NCBI RefSeq assembly: GCF_026870175.2
Contig: NZ_CP113977.2
Location: 2,790,001 to 2,854,000, forward strand
Origin: Flavobacterium aestivum
GTDB taxonomy: Bacteria > Bacteroidota > Bacteroidia > Flavobacteriales > Flavobacteriaceae
Direction of reading: 5' to 3'
DNA: 64,000 bases
In this document: in pieces, positions 8,801 through 16,203 of the stretch
Position numbering within the stretch: the stretch's first letter is position 1
Layout: each line of letters begins with the position of its first letter
Made by a program: the position numbers and the translations under genes
Notes under the pieces: model-generated
What the model was told of the DNA's origin: nothing
Databases searched by the model: none
The model's input: only the letters and a program-made list of their open reading frames with translations

Positions 8801-10088
8801 AACCCCTGATGTAGTGGGGAATCTCTACAAAACCCATGACCGCAGCGACCGTACGTATGGCAAAGGGGGCAAACTGCTGAAAGACGAAAAATACTATTAC
8901 AAATACGACGAACTAGGCAGCCTGATACACAAAAGTCCACGCGATATTAGTAAACCACTAGTTTTTGAGAAACCAACCAATATGTTTGATAAACTTATTG
9001 GTAATAAAGAAGAAGAAACAAGATTACAACAAGAGCACGAACAGTGGCAAAGCGGCGATACCACTTATACTTGGCTTGCCAACGGAATGCTCGAAAGCGT
9101 AACAAACCCTGATGGCAAAGTCGTGAGTTTTGAATACGATGCTTTAGGAAGACGCACCGCAAAAATTGCAAGCAAAGAAATAAATCGTTATGTTTGGGAT
9201 GGCAACGTTCTTATTCACGAATGGAAGTATGACTTAAAGGATAGACCAAAACTCATCGTTGATGGTGATGATCTGGTCTATGACAAATCTGAACCAGTTG
9301 AAAAATTAATCACTTGGGTGTACGAAGGAGGAAGTTTTGTACCGAGTGCTAAGATTGTTGGAGATAATAAGTACAGTATTATAAATGATTACATTGGTCG
9401 TCCTGTACAGGCATATAATGAAACTGGTGAGTTAGTTTGGGAAACTGATTATGACATTTACGGTGGCTTACGAAACTTAAAAGGTGATAGAAGTTTTATA
9501 CCTTTTAGACAATTGGGGCAATATGAAGATATAGAAACTAAGTTGTATTATAACCGTTTTAGGTATTATGATGCTAGTTCAGGATTGTATATTTCTCAAG
9601 ACCCTATCGGATTGGCTGGAAATAACCCAAATTTTTACGCTTATGTAAAAGATAGTAATACAAGATTTGATGTTTTAGGACTAGACGAAATCGACATCAC
9701 TATTATTAGACAAGATACAGATTTTGGCACTCGAAATCATTATAGATTAATTTATAATGATCCTAAAGGAAGGCAACAAATGACACATTTAACAATAGAA
9801 ACGGTAGGTCGTAATGAAAGAATTGTAATCAAAAGTGGACCAAATACTAGAATATCTCTTGATGATATCGATACAGCAGACAAAAGAACAATAAAAGGTG
9901 TAAGTCGTAAATCATTAGATAACGCAATATCAAGAGCAACTAAAGAATTTAATGGTAAAGAATATAAACTTAATCAATATGATTGTTTTAGATATATTGA
10001 ATCTATCATTAGGAAAGTAAATCCTAGTATATCAATAGAAGGGAAAACTAATTTTGAAAGGTTTAGTAATTTAGAAGGATGTAAATAA
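5871..10088 (+). CDS. PAAR-RHS polymorphic toxin
   Basis: This 1,405-residue RHS protein starts with a PAAR-like cap (about residues 1-120, ending MSPKGHMLMTCNDIGLPLS). It continues with a DPVN-NG block near 210-290 (DUF6531-like) and many YD repeats to about 1200. The RHS core ends with RYYDASSGLYISQDPIGLAG (D1244) and DVLGL (1267-1271). The variable C-terminal toxin is about residues 1272-1405, and base composition becomes visibly more AT-rich from roughly 9.2 kb on. The toxin tip has H1306 (MTHLTIE) and C1372 (NQYDCFRYIESI), a spacing like permuted papain/NlpC folds; this is inference. A PAAR cap implies delivery on a type VI spike, but no T6SS genes are in the window. The stop overlaps the next gene by one base. 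Confidence 0.9.
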   Translation: MLLTDNHLTIVVGIDIHFTTLPPFNPFHPYIGIVIDPFDYIPFLGTNVHVNGFKRGNSDTSGIIIPLVHIPLFTPPWLMTPIIGHESMNFFASKTVYSDGTRMSPKGHMLMTCNDIGLPLSLSVGKVKVGKKMLPFAPTLFAPTSFSLPIPTGKPVKIGGPYPPDWGGMLTGLLASIGFSTLLKKLRGLAKKFKLKGSKSPKGLKEPLRKCAHDPVNLINGAVIYEGSDFDITSPISLNWKRSWYSDSDYVGWLGHGVHCNYDRAVELYPEEDALGLRMEDGRLVAFPALIQEEEFYLREEKTTLKRTPNGYQAYDHDSRLFYDFTLFDGKKYQLTQIANHDGLAIVFEFTGYSLSKIIDVSGREIKVSTKYGFIQKLELIAPEQDELLVAYEYDEDYNMVAILDALKNPTVIEFENHLMVKKTDRNGQTFYWEYDAQNRCIHTWGDGGWQEGWIEYHTEEGYNRNTDANGAVTTYYYEPSQLITQIKDPMGNSIFYDYTEFMELYREIDQEGRITGFSYDDMGNKTGTTYPDGTEEMMLYDDENRPSIAIDPEGQKTIYLYNDEKAHQLKTIIAPDKTSTHFTYNKNGLLATVAKNNNQLELVYDQQYNLVEWRENDQKLKSWEYNHRGRVRAVYTPMQMADYFTYDALDRVQQIVERDSNIIEFSYNNYDEVIALKDSKNSIKFSYTPMGSLASREQNGVKVRFDYDKMEQLTSIKNEDNEAYFFDRNKAGHIIKETAFDGIVKKINCNLVGEITRIDHGSGKYTEYEQDALGRITRADYHDGSWETYTYNKNGLLIEATNQNVSIRLERDANGRVVQETQKQALDKDENAIILTSTYNDLGQRINISTTLGANINTHYDKKGQLERIEAQSNELKEQHKTWETSLKRDELGREIERYATGGLHIKTSYNSSGKQKEQEVFANGKRTGSRYYNWDTNQQLRSAVNQLTKSMTYFDYDAFGNLARADYDGKGELYKTPDVVGNLYKTHDRSDRTYGKGGKLLKDEKYYYKYDELGSLIHKSPRDISKPLVFEKPTNMFDKLIGNKEEETRLQQEHEQWQSGDTTYTWLANGMLESVTNPDGKVVSFEYDALGRRTAKIASKEINRYVWDGNVLIHEWKYDLKDRPKLIVDGDDLVYDKSEPVEKLITWVYEGGSFVPSAKIVGDNKYSIINDYIGRPVQAYNETGELVWETDYDIYGGLRNLKGDRSFIPFRQLGQYEDIETKLYYNRFRYYDASSGLYISQDPIGLAGNNPNFYAYVKDSNTRFDVLGLDEIDITIIRQDTDFGTRNHYRLIYNDPKGRQQMTHLTIETVGRNERIVIKSGPNTRISLDDIDTADKRTIKGVSRKSLDNAISRATKEFNGKEYKLNQYDCFRYIESIIRKVNPSISIEGKTNFERFSNLEGCK

Positions 10089-11263
10089 TGAAAAATTTTA
10101 TAAAAAGAATTGAGAATCAATTTGATATTGAAATGATCAAATCTGAAGAACCAATTGATTTCAAAAATACTTACACAACAGATGAAGATGGTAACATAAC
10201 AACTTTACGTTTGCAAGGAATTCCAATGAATACTCTTGATTTTTTATTACCTATATCTGATAATTTAGAAGATTTATTTTTACAAGATTGTGAAATCAAT
10301 ACTATTAAAAGTATAAGCGTTTTTAAACAACTTAAAAAATTAGATTTAAGTATTAATCCATTATCAAATCTAGAAGGTATTGAAAACTTAGTGAATTTAC
10401 AGGAATTAGATTTATCAGCTACTGATGTGGATTCTGATTCTAAATTTGCAAATATTCAATATCTTCAAAATTTATGTTCTTTAAGTTTAGATTATACTGA
10501 AATAAAATCCATTCAGGGTTTAGAACATCTAAAAAAACTGAAAAAATTAAATTTAAGAAAAACAAAAATCATAAGTTTTGAAGATATTGAAGAATTAGAT
10601 AATATTAATCATATAGATCTTACTTCTTGCTTTGATTTGGATTTCAATAGATTAGGATTGGAAAGAATGAAAAATTTGGAAAAATTAAATTTAAGTTGTT
10701 GTATAGTAGAGTCATTTGAAGGACTAAAAAAAATGACTAATTTGAAACAGCTTTTGTTAAATAGCGCAAGTGAAATAAAAAAAATAGAATACTTAGATGA
10801 TTTAAAAAAATTAGAAGTATTAGATTTAAGTGAAACAGAGATTTCAAAAATAGAAGGGTTGGAAGGATTAAGTAATCTCACAATGTTGAATCTTGCCACA
10901 AATAATATATCAAAGATAGAAGGGATTAAAAATTTAAAAAATCTAGAATATATCGATTTACGTAATAATAAGTTTTCTGTTATTGAGGAAGATAGTTTTA
11001 TTGGAATTGAAAAAGAATGTATTGTAGATATTGGTTTTAATGATGTAATAGACTATAATATAAAAAATCCCAAAAACATTAAAATTGTTTATAATCATGA
11101 AGGCGGAGGACTTAATTTAGAACCTCTAAGTTTTGCTTTTGGTGATATAGAAAATATTGAAAAATATTGTAAAGAAATCAAAGAAGAATATTTAAATCGT
11201 ATTAAAGGGTTGGGATTTTCCAGTTCTCTTACGATCAATGATTTTTCCCAAAGAATAATGTAG
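10088..11263 (+). CDS. Leucine-rich-repeat protein, probable immunity partner of the RHS toxin
   Basis: This 391-residue protein has no signal peptide. It is built mainly of about ten 22-residue LRR units of the bacterial (internalin-like) type, recognisable as LKKLDLSINPLSNLEGIENL and LEVLDLSETEISKIEGLEGL. The C-terminal 70 residues are non-repeat. The start ATG overlaps the RHS stop (TAATG, one base), so translation is probably coupled. The gene is very AT-rich, like the toxin tip and unlike the RHS core. Position immediately after an RHS C-terminal toxin is the usual immunity slot, and LRR proteins are among the repeat proteins found there. The role is therefore inferred from context. Confidence 0.75.
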   Translation: MKNFIKRIENQFDIEMIKSEEPIDFKNTYTTDEDGNITTLRLQGIPMNTLDFLLPISDNLEDLFLQDCEINTIKSISVFKQLKKLDLSINPLSNLEGIENLVNLQELDLSATDVDSDSKFANIQYLQNLCSLSLDYTEIKSIQGLEHLKKLKKLNLRKTKIISFEDIEELDNINHIDLTSCFDLDFNRLGLERMKNLEKLNLSCCIVESFEGLKKMTNLKQLLLNSASEIKKIEYLDDLKKLEVLDLSETEISKIEGLEGLSNLTMLNLATNNISKIEGIKNLKNLEYIDLRNNKFSVIEEDSFIGIEKECIVDIGFNDVIDYNIKNPKNIKIVYNHEGGGLNLEPLSFAFGDIENIEKYCKEIKEEYLNRIKGLGFSSSLTINDFSQRIM

Positions 11264-11267
11264 TTTT

Positions 11268-11351
11268 ACTCTTCAAAGTCTTTGGGCTTTGAAGGATGAT
11301 TTATATTTTGAAGAAATTACGGATTTTTTAACAGCTTTTAATGTCCCAATT
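11268..11351 (+). other. Possible gene remnant after the LRR gene
   Basis: One frame reads through without a stop as a protein-like stretch (LWALKDDLYFEEITDFL, then TAFNVPILGNYIF). It has no start and then runs antisense into the racemase gene. It could be the remnant of a second immunity-type gene. A perfect 8-bp inverted repeat, CTTCAAAG/CTTTGAAG (11271-11278, 11287-11294), overlaps it and may act as a weak terminator. Confidence 0.25.
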
Positions 11352-12032
11352 TTAGGAAACTATATATTCCACAATTGCTTGGGAATGTATTTTTGTTGTG
11401 TCAAAAATGGGTACTGCAAAGTCATCTTGGTTTATTAGCATTGGTATTTCTGTGCAGCCTAAAATAATGCATTCAGCTCCAGAGTTAATCAGCTCTTTTG
11501 CAATAGCGATGTAATTTGATTTGGTTTTAGGGTTGATAAGACCAATTCCTAATTCTTCTTTTAGTGTGTGTTGAATGTAATCTCTGGTTTCTTGTTTTTC
11601 TGGTATTATAACTTCGAGACTATACTCTTCAAGTTTGTTTCTATAAAAGTCCATTTCCATTGTGAACTTTGTCCCCAAAAGACCTACTTTTTTAAGCCCT
11701 TGTTTATTTATGGCTTTTGCAGTTTCTGTTCCAATATGAATAATTGGCAATTTGATTTTTTCTTGAAGTTTGTCTGCAAAGAGATGTGCAGTATTTGCAC
11801 ACAAAACGATGCTGTCTACTCCGCTTTTTTTCAAGCTATCACAAGCATTCAATAATAGTTCAAAAGAATTGTCCCAGCTTTTGGCTTGAATGTCTCCAAA
11901 GTTTAAAGAATAAATGACACATTCCGCAAAATTTAAACCACCTAATTTTGAATTTACACCTTCATTTATAAACTTATAATAATCCATTGTTGATACCCAA
12001 CTTATTCCACCCACTAATCCAATCTTTTTCAT
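11352..12032 (-). CDS. Aspartate/glutamate racemase family protein
   Basis: This 226-residue cofactor-independent racemase begins with the characteristic MKKIGLVGGISWVSTMDYY. It carries both catalytic cysteines: C78 in VLCANTAHLF and C193 in ILGCTEIPMLI. These act as the acid/base pair that interconverts amino-acid enantiomers. Overall it resembles the YgeA/aspartate racemase branch rather than MurI. The substrate (Asp, Glu or a broader range) is not decided by sequence. It is convergent with the RHS/LRR unit and separated from the gene upstream by a terminator. Confidence 0.88.
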   Translation of the reverse strand: MKKIGLVGGISWVSTMDYYKFINEGVNSKLGGLNFAECVIYSLNFGDIQAKSWDNSFELLLNACDSLKKSGVDSIVLCANTAHLFADKLQEKIKLPIIHIGTETAKAINKQGLKKVGLLGTKFTMEMDFYRNKLEEYSLEVIIPEKQETRDYIQHTLKEELGIGLINPKTKSNYIAIAKELINSGAECIILGCTEIPMLINQDDFAVPIFDTTKIHSQAIVEYIVS

Positions 12033-12110
12033 AAATGTTTTATAGCCTGTTTGTTGATTTTATTTTATAGTGCCAATCTAAAGTTATAACCAATATTCCG
12101 GTAGTGCTTG

Positions 12111-12158
12111 GCGAGATTGTGAATTTATTGTAGCCTATCTCGCGCTAAACGAAAATAC
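12111..12158 (-). repeat. Shared leader element, copy 2
   Basis: This is the second copy of the element at 5454-5500, sharing TATTGTAG and CGCTAAACGAAAATAC. Here GCGAGAT (12111-12117) and ATCTCGC (12137-12143) can form a stem. It lies about 80 bp upstream of the racemase start and downstream of the preceding gene's terminator, so it belongs to the racemase promoter/leader. Confidence 0.55.
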
Positions 12159-12204
12159 AAATTAAAATAGAATCTCCACAAGTACTCTTTTTACTTAAAA
12201 ATAA

Positions 12205-12234
12205 AACCTCGTTTAAATCCTTTTAAACGAGGTT
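12205..12234 (-). terminator. Intrinsic terminator of the SnoaL-like gene
   Basis: A 13-bp perfect stem (AACCTCGTTTAAA at 12205-12217 with 12222-12234) closes a 4-nt loop. The minus-strand sequence after the stem is TTTTATTTTTAAG, a good T tract. It lies just past the stop at 12258. Confidence 0.85.
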
Positions 12235-12257
12235 GTTCTTGAAAAATATTTTGAAGT

Positions 12258-12629
12258 TTATTTTTTTGCTTCAACAACAGCAAGATTATTGATGAGTTTC
12301 CATTCATTATCGGTGTCTAATATGAGAGAATTATAGGAAATAAAATAATTTTCGGCACTTTCTAAACGAAGTTTTACCATCGCGATAGAGTCGCTTTCAT
12401 CAATACTTTCAACAATCATTTTTCTTGGTAATCCGCCAAAAATACCTTCTTTTATATTTGATAGATACTTTTGTTTATCAATAATTGTTATTCCTGGAAT
12501 TCCCATAAAACCATTATTAGTAACTCTAAAATCATTATGAAGTACTTTATCCAATAATTGTACGTCACTAGTGTCACCACCTTTTACAAAATGGGTTATG
12601 GCTTGATTTATTCTTTCTGTTCGGGTCAT
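12258..12629 (-). CDS. SnoaL/NTF2-like protein (putative lumazine-binding family)
   Basis: This 123-residue single-domain protein has an NTF2-like layout. An N-terminal helix pair (MTRTERINQAITHFVKGG) is followed by LLDKVLHNDFRVTNNGFMG and a curved sheet ending FISYNSLILDTDNEWKLINNLAVVE. It is closest in style to the so-called putative lumazine-binding subgroup. No catalytic residue is evident. There is no signal peptide, so it is cytoplasmic. It follows the cytochrome c lipoprotein by 33 bp on the same strand and may be co-transcribed with it. Confidence 0.7.
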   Translation of the reverse strand: MTRTERINQAITHFVKGGDTSDVQLLDKVLHNDFRVTNNGFMGIPGITIIDKQKYLSNIKEGIFGGLPRKMIVESIDESDSIAMVKLRLESAENYFISYNSLILDTDNEWKLINNLAVVEAKK

Positions 12630-12662
12630 TGCTGTCTTGATTATTTGTGAGTATTGAGTTTG

Positions 12663-13529
12663 TTAATTTTGTTTTTTATTTTTAGCCATGTATTTCAAGT
12701 ACTCAACAATTTCTTGGGATTGTTGCTTTGTGATTCCTAATGTTGGCATTTTGACTTTGTTTCTAAAGGATGCCGGATTTACGATGTAATCTACTAATTC
12801 GTTTTCAATCCAGTATTCTGTTACGCTTTTCGGGTAATTGAGTTCTGGACCCATTTCGCCACCAATTCCATTTATTGCATGACATGTAATACATTGGTTT
12901 TGAAATAAATTATAGCCTGTAACCTTAGATATTTCTTTAGGATATAAATCTGCTTTTGACTTATCAATTGGTTCCAAATGTATTTTAATTAAATTGTATG
13001 GCCATTTATAATGATCATCATCAGCTGGAGCATCTGTATAAACGAGATAAAAGGGAGCAGCATCCATTTTATTTCCGTTTTTTGATATTGGTTCCCAGTC
13101 GGTTCCTTTAGTATCTAGGTCTTTATAAGCCAAGTATGGTTTGGATGCTAAAAATAATGCCAAAGGCATTTCTGGTTTATAGCCATCAATACATTCGAAA
13201 ACTATTTTTGTGTCTTTAGTATCAACTTTACTTAAATCTATTTCGCTTGTAATAAGTGTCAAAGCATTAACGGCTTGGTATCTTTTTGTTTTGTGATAAA
13301 CAGGATCGTTTGTGACAGTCACTAAGGTATCTGATCCAAGTTTGTTTTTAGTTTTTAGATTTAATAAATCTATATGATATTCAGATTCTTTTAATGTTTT
13401 ATCTATAGTATAAGTTGAAGTTTGATTTGTATTTGATTTATCTATTTCTTGTTGCTTTTTTTTATTACAAGAAATGAAAATGCAAATTACCAGAAAGGAG
13501 ATAAATAAATTATTTGTAGTTGATTTCAT
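12663..13529 (-). CDS. c-type cytochrome lipoprotein
   Basis: This 288-residue exported protein has a lipoprotein signal ending at C21 (FISC). The C-terminal domain is a mono-heme cytochrome c with the CxxCH motif C213-ITC-H217. A methionine in KMPTLG is the probable distal ligand, and the closing helix is QEIVEYLKYMA. The middle (about 80-190) is a separate beta-rich domain resembling molybdopterin/sulfite-oxidase-type folds, but without a recognisable cofactor cysteine; that assignment is weak. Likely role: periplasmic or membrane-anchored electron carrier. It lies upstream of the SnoaL-like gene and divergent from comM. Confidence 0.8.
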   Translation of the reverse strand: MKSTTNNLFISFLVICIFISCNKKKQQEIDKSNTNQTSTYTIDKTLKESEYHIDLLNLKTKNKLGSDTLVTVTNDPVYHKTKRYQAVNALTLITSEIDLSKVDTKDTKIVFECIDGYKPEMPLALFLASKPYLAYKDLDTKGTDWEPISKNGNKMDAAPFYLVYTDAPADDDHYKWPYNLIKIHLEPIDKSKADLYPKEISKVTGYNLFQNQCITCHAINGIGGEMGPELNYPKSVTEYWIENELVDYIVNPASFRNKVKMPTLGITKQQSQEIVEYLKYMAKNKKQN

Positions 13530-13724
13530 ATTTTATGGAGTGAACAAATGAAGCATAAAGATAAACAAAGTTTTAAATAAATTGTATTGTGAGAAAATTT
13601 TTGAATTTCTACAAATTAAAGTTTTGGCTTTTATCTTATTTGTAAAACAATAAATAGTAGGAATTTTAGTTATTTGTTTTTTATTGATAATAAAAAAAGG
13701 ATTACATTTAAATAAAAAAGACAT

Positions 13725-15260
13725 ATGTTAATCAAAGTTTACGGAAGTGCTGTTTTTGGAGTTGAAGCTACTACTATTACCGTTGAAGTCAATATGGATA
13801 AAGGGATTGGCTATCATTTGGTTGGTTTACCGGATAATGCCATCAAAGAAAGCAGTTATCGGATAGCAGCAGCACTTAAGAATAATGGCTATGCCATGCC
13901 TGGCAAGAAAATCACAATCAATATGGCGCCAGCCGATTTGCGTAAAGAAGGTTCAGCTTATGATTTGACTTTAGCTATAGGCGTTTTAGTTGCTTCAGAA
14001 CAAATAAAAACTACAGAGGTTGAGAAATACATCATTATGGGAGAATTATCCCTTGATGGAAGTTTACAGCCTATTCGTGGCGCTTTGCCCATTGCCATAA
14101 AAGCTAAAGAAGAAGGATTCAAAGGCTTCTTTCTTCCGATACAAAATGTTAAAGAAGCCGCAATTGTGGCAGGATTGGATGTCTATGGAGTTTCTAATGT
14201 ACAGGAAGTGATCGATTTTTTGGAAGGAAAAGGAACACTGGAACCCACGACTATAGATACCAGAGCGGAGTTTTATAAAACACTGGATTTCCCTGAATTC
14301 GATTTTTCAGATGTCAAGGGACAAGAAAGCATCAAACGCTGCATGGAGATTGCCGCAGCCGGAGGTCATAATATTATTTTGATTGGACCTCCTGGTGCTG
14401 GAAAAACAATGCTTGCCAAAAGATTGCCTAGTATTTTACCACCTATGACTTTAAGAGAAGCATTAGAAACAACTAAAATTCATAGCGTAGCCGGAAAGTT
14501 AAAAGAAGTAGGTTTGATGAATCAAAGGCCTTTTCGCAGCCCGCATCACACTATTTCGAATGTGGCATTAGTAGGAGGTGGGGGCTATCCGCAACCCGGC
14601 GAAATATCAATGGCGCATAATGGTGTTTTATTCTTGGATGAATTACCGGAATTTAAACGTGACGTACTCGAAGTAATGCGTCAACCGCTGGAGGATCGGG
14701 AAGTAACAATTTCACGAGCCAAGTTTACCGTGACCTATCCGTCTTCATTTATGTTAGTGGCTAGTATGAATCCAAGTCCGAGTGGTTTTTTTAATGATCC
14801 AGATGCGCCACAAACTTCTTCACCTCATGAAATGCAAAGGTATATGAGTAAAATATCTGGACCTTTATTGGATAGAATCGATATTCATATTGAGGTTACT
14901 CCTGTTCCTTTTGATAAATTATCCGATGATCGAAAAGCTGAAAGCAGTGTGGATATTCGTAAAAGAGTAACATTGGCACGTGAAATTCAGGCTGTACGAT
15001 TTGAAACAATGGATAATATACATTACAATGCTCAAATGAACACCAAGCACATTCGGGAACATTGTGCATTGGATGATGTATCAAAGGAATTACTAAAAAA
15101 TGCTATGGAACGGCTGAATCTTTCGGCTAGGGCCTACGATAGAATTTTGAAGGTGGCCAGAACGATAGCCGATTTGGATGCTGCTCCCCATGTAGTTTCA
15201 GGTCATATTGCCGAAGCGATTCAATATAGAAGTTTGGATCGTGACGGTTGGCTGGGGTAG
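13725..15260 (+). CDS. comM: YifB/ComM family Mg-chelatase-like AAA+ ATPase
   Basis: This 511-residue protein has the ComM layout. An N-terminal ChlI-like Lon-S5 domain (MLIKVYGSAVFGVEATTITV, then IGYHLVGLPDNAIKESSYR) is followed by an AAA+ module with Walker A GPPGAGKT at 221-228. Walker B is in GVLFLDELPEF, and a C-terminal Mg_chelatase_C helix domain closes the protein. In other bacteria ComM is a branch-migration helicase that aids integration of natural-transformation DNA. Length and motifs are complete. It stands alone and ends at a bidirectional terminator. Confidence 0.93.
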   Translation: MLIKVYGSAVFGVEATTITVEVNMDKGIGYHLVGLPDNAIKESSYRIAAALKNNGYAMPGKKITINMAPADLRKEGSAYDLTLAIGVLVASEQIKTTEVEKYIIMGELSLDGSLQPIRGALPIAIKAKEEGFKGFFLPIQNVKEAAIVAGLDVYGVSNVQEVIDFLEGKGTLEPTTIDTRAEFYKTLDFPEFDFSDVKGQESIKRCMEIAAAGGHNIILIGPPGAGKTMLAKRLPSILPPMTLREALETTKIHSVAGKLKEVGLMNQRPFRSPHHTISNVALVGGGGYPQPGEISMAHNGVLFLDELPEFKRDVLEVMRQPLEDREVTISRAKFTVTYPSSFMLVASMNPSPSGFFNDPDAPQTSSPHEMQRYMSKISGPLLDRIDIHIEVTPVPFDKLSDDRKAESSVDIRKRVTLAREIQAVRFETMDNIHYNAQMNTKHIREHCALDDVSKELLKNAMERLNLSARAYDRILKVARTIADLDAAPHVVSGHIAEAIQYRSLDRDGWLG

Positions 15261-15280
15261 TGGCTTTTAGGTTCTAAAAA

Positions 15281-15319
15281 AAAACAGAAACTAAAATTCT
15301 GTCTTTTAGTTTCTGTTTT
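15281..15319. terminator. Bidirectional terminator between comM and the zinc peptidase gene
   Basis: A 16-bp perfect stem (15281-15296 with 15304-15319) has a 7-nt loop. A-rich and T-rich flanks on both sides let it serve both convergent genes. It lies 20 bp after each stop. Confidence 0.88.
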
Positions 15320-15340
15320 TGAATTATGATTGTGTAATCA

Positions 15341-16192
15341 CTATTTTAACTCGGAGAAAGTGTCTCCTTGACTAATATCTCCTGTTTTATATCCTTTCAT
15401 AAACCAATATTTGCGTTGTTCTGATGTTCCGTGCGTAAAAGATTCTGGTACAACATGACCTTGCATTCTTTTTTGGATGGCATCGTCTCCAACGGCTTGT
15501 GCCGCACTTAAGGCTTCATCGATATCGCCAATATCAAGGTTTTCCTGATTGTGTTTTGCCCAAACACCTGCATAAAAATCGGCTTGTAATTCTAAGGCAA
15601 CAGATAATTTATTAGCTTCTGCTTCACTTTTTCCTTCTTGGGCTTGACGCACTTTTGCTGACGTTCCTAGTAATGTTTGTATATGATGCCCTACTTCATG
15701 TGCAATGACATAAGCCGTTGCAAAATCACCACCCGAAGCTCCAAATTTGGTTTGCAATTCATCAAAAAAAGCCAAATCCATATAGACTTTTTGATCTCCA
15801 GGACAATAAAATGGTCCCGAAGCGGAGGAAGCTCCACCGCAAGCAGTTTCTACCGATCCGGTAAATAAAACCATTTTTGGTTTTATATACTCCATATTGT
15901 TTTCTTCGAATATTTTGGTCCAAACGTCCTCTGTATCTGCAAAAACAACTTTAGGAAATTCTCCCAGTTTTTCTTCTTCGGGAGTTAGAGCTCTAGCTTC
16001 TGTTTGAGTAGTTTGTTGTTGGTTGAATTGTTCTAATATAGGGGTTATCATTTGTGCTTTTTCTCCACCAAAGACATTAAGGAGTAAAATGATAATTCCT
16101 ATAATTCCACCACCTATAATAGTTTTGCCACCAGAGGACATTCCTCTTCGGTCTTCTACATTATCACTTTGTCTTCTGCCAATCCATTTCAT
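15341..16192 (-). CDS. Neutral zinc metallopeptidase (YpfJ family)
   Basis: This 283-residue protein starts with MKWIGRRQSDNVEDRRG, the family signature. One membrane helix follows (about 22-42) and then a metallopeptidase domain with HEVGHH at 165-170. The third zinc ligand region is ELQADFYAGVWA. All these features match the YpfJ/KPN_02809 neutral zinc metallopeptidases. The catalytic domain should face the periplasm. The substrate is unknown. The start is only 11 bp downstream of the stop of the large hybrid kinase, so the two may be co-transcribed. Confidence 0.9.
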   Translation of the reverse strand: MKWIGRRQSDNVEDRRGMSSGGKTIIGGGIIGIIILLLNVFGGEKAQMITPILEQFNQQQTTQTEARALTPEEEKLGEFPKVVFADTEDVWTKIFEENNMEYIKPKMVLFTGSVETACGGASSASGPFYCPGDQKVYMDLAFFDELQTKFGASGGDFATAYVIAHEVGHHIQTLLGTSAKVRQAQEGKSEAEANKLSVALELQADFYAGVWAKHNQENLDIGDIDEALSAAQAVGDDAIQKRMQGHVVPESFTHGTSEQRKYWFMKGYKTGDISQGDTFSELK

Positions 16193-16203
16193 GTTGATTT
16201 AGT

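Noticed and set aside
5871..11263. Complete type VI secretion locus
   Set aside because: Only the PAAR-RHS effector and its partner are present. No VgrG, Hcp, sheath or baseplate gene is in the window.
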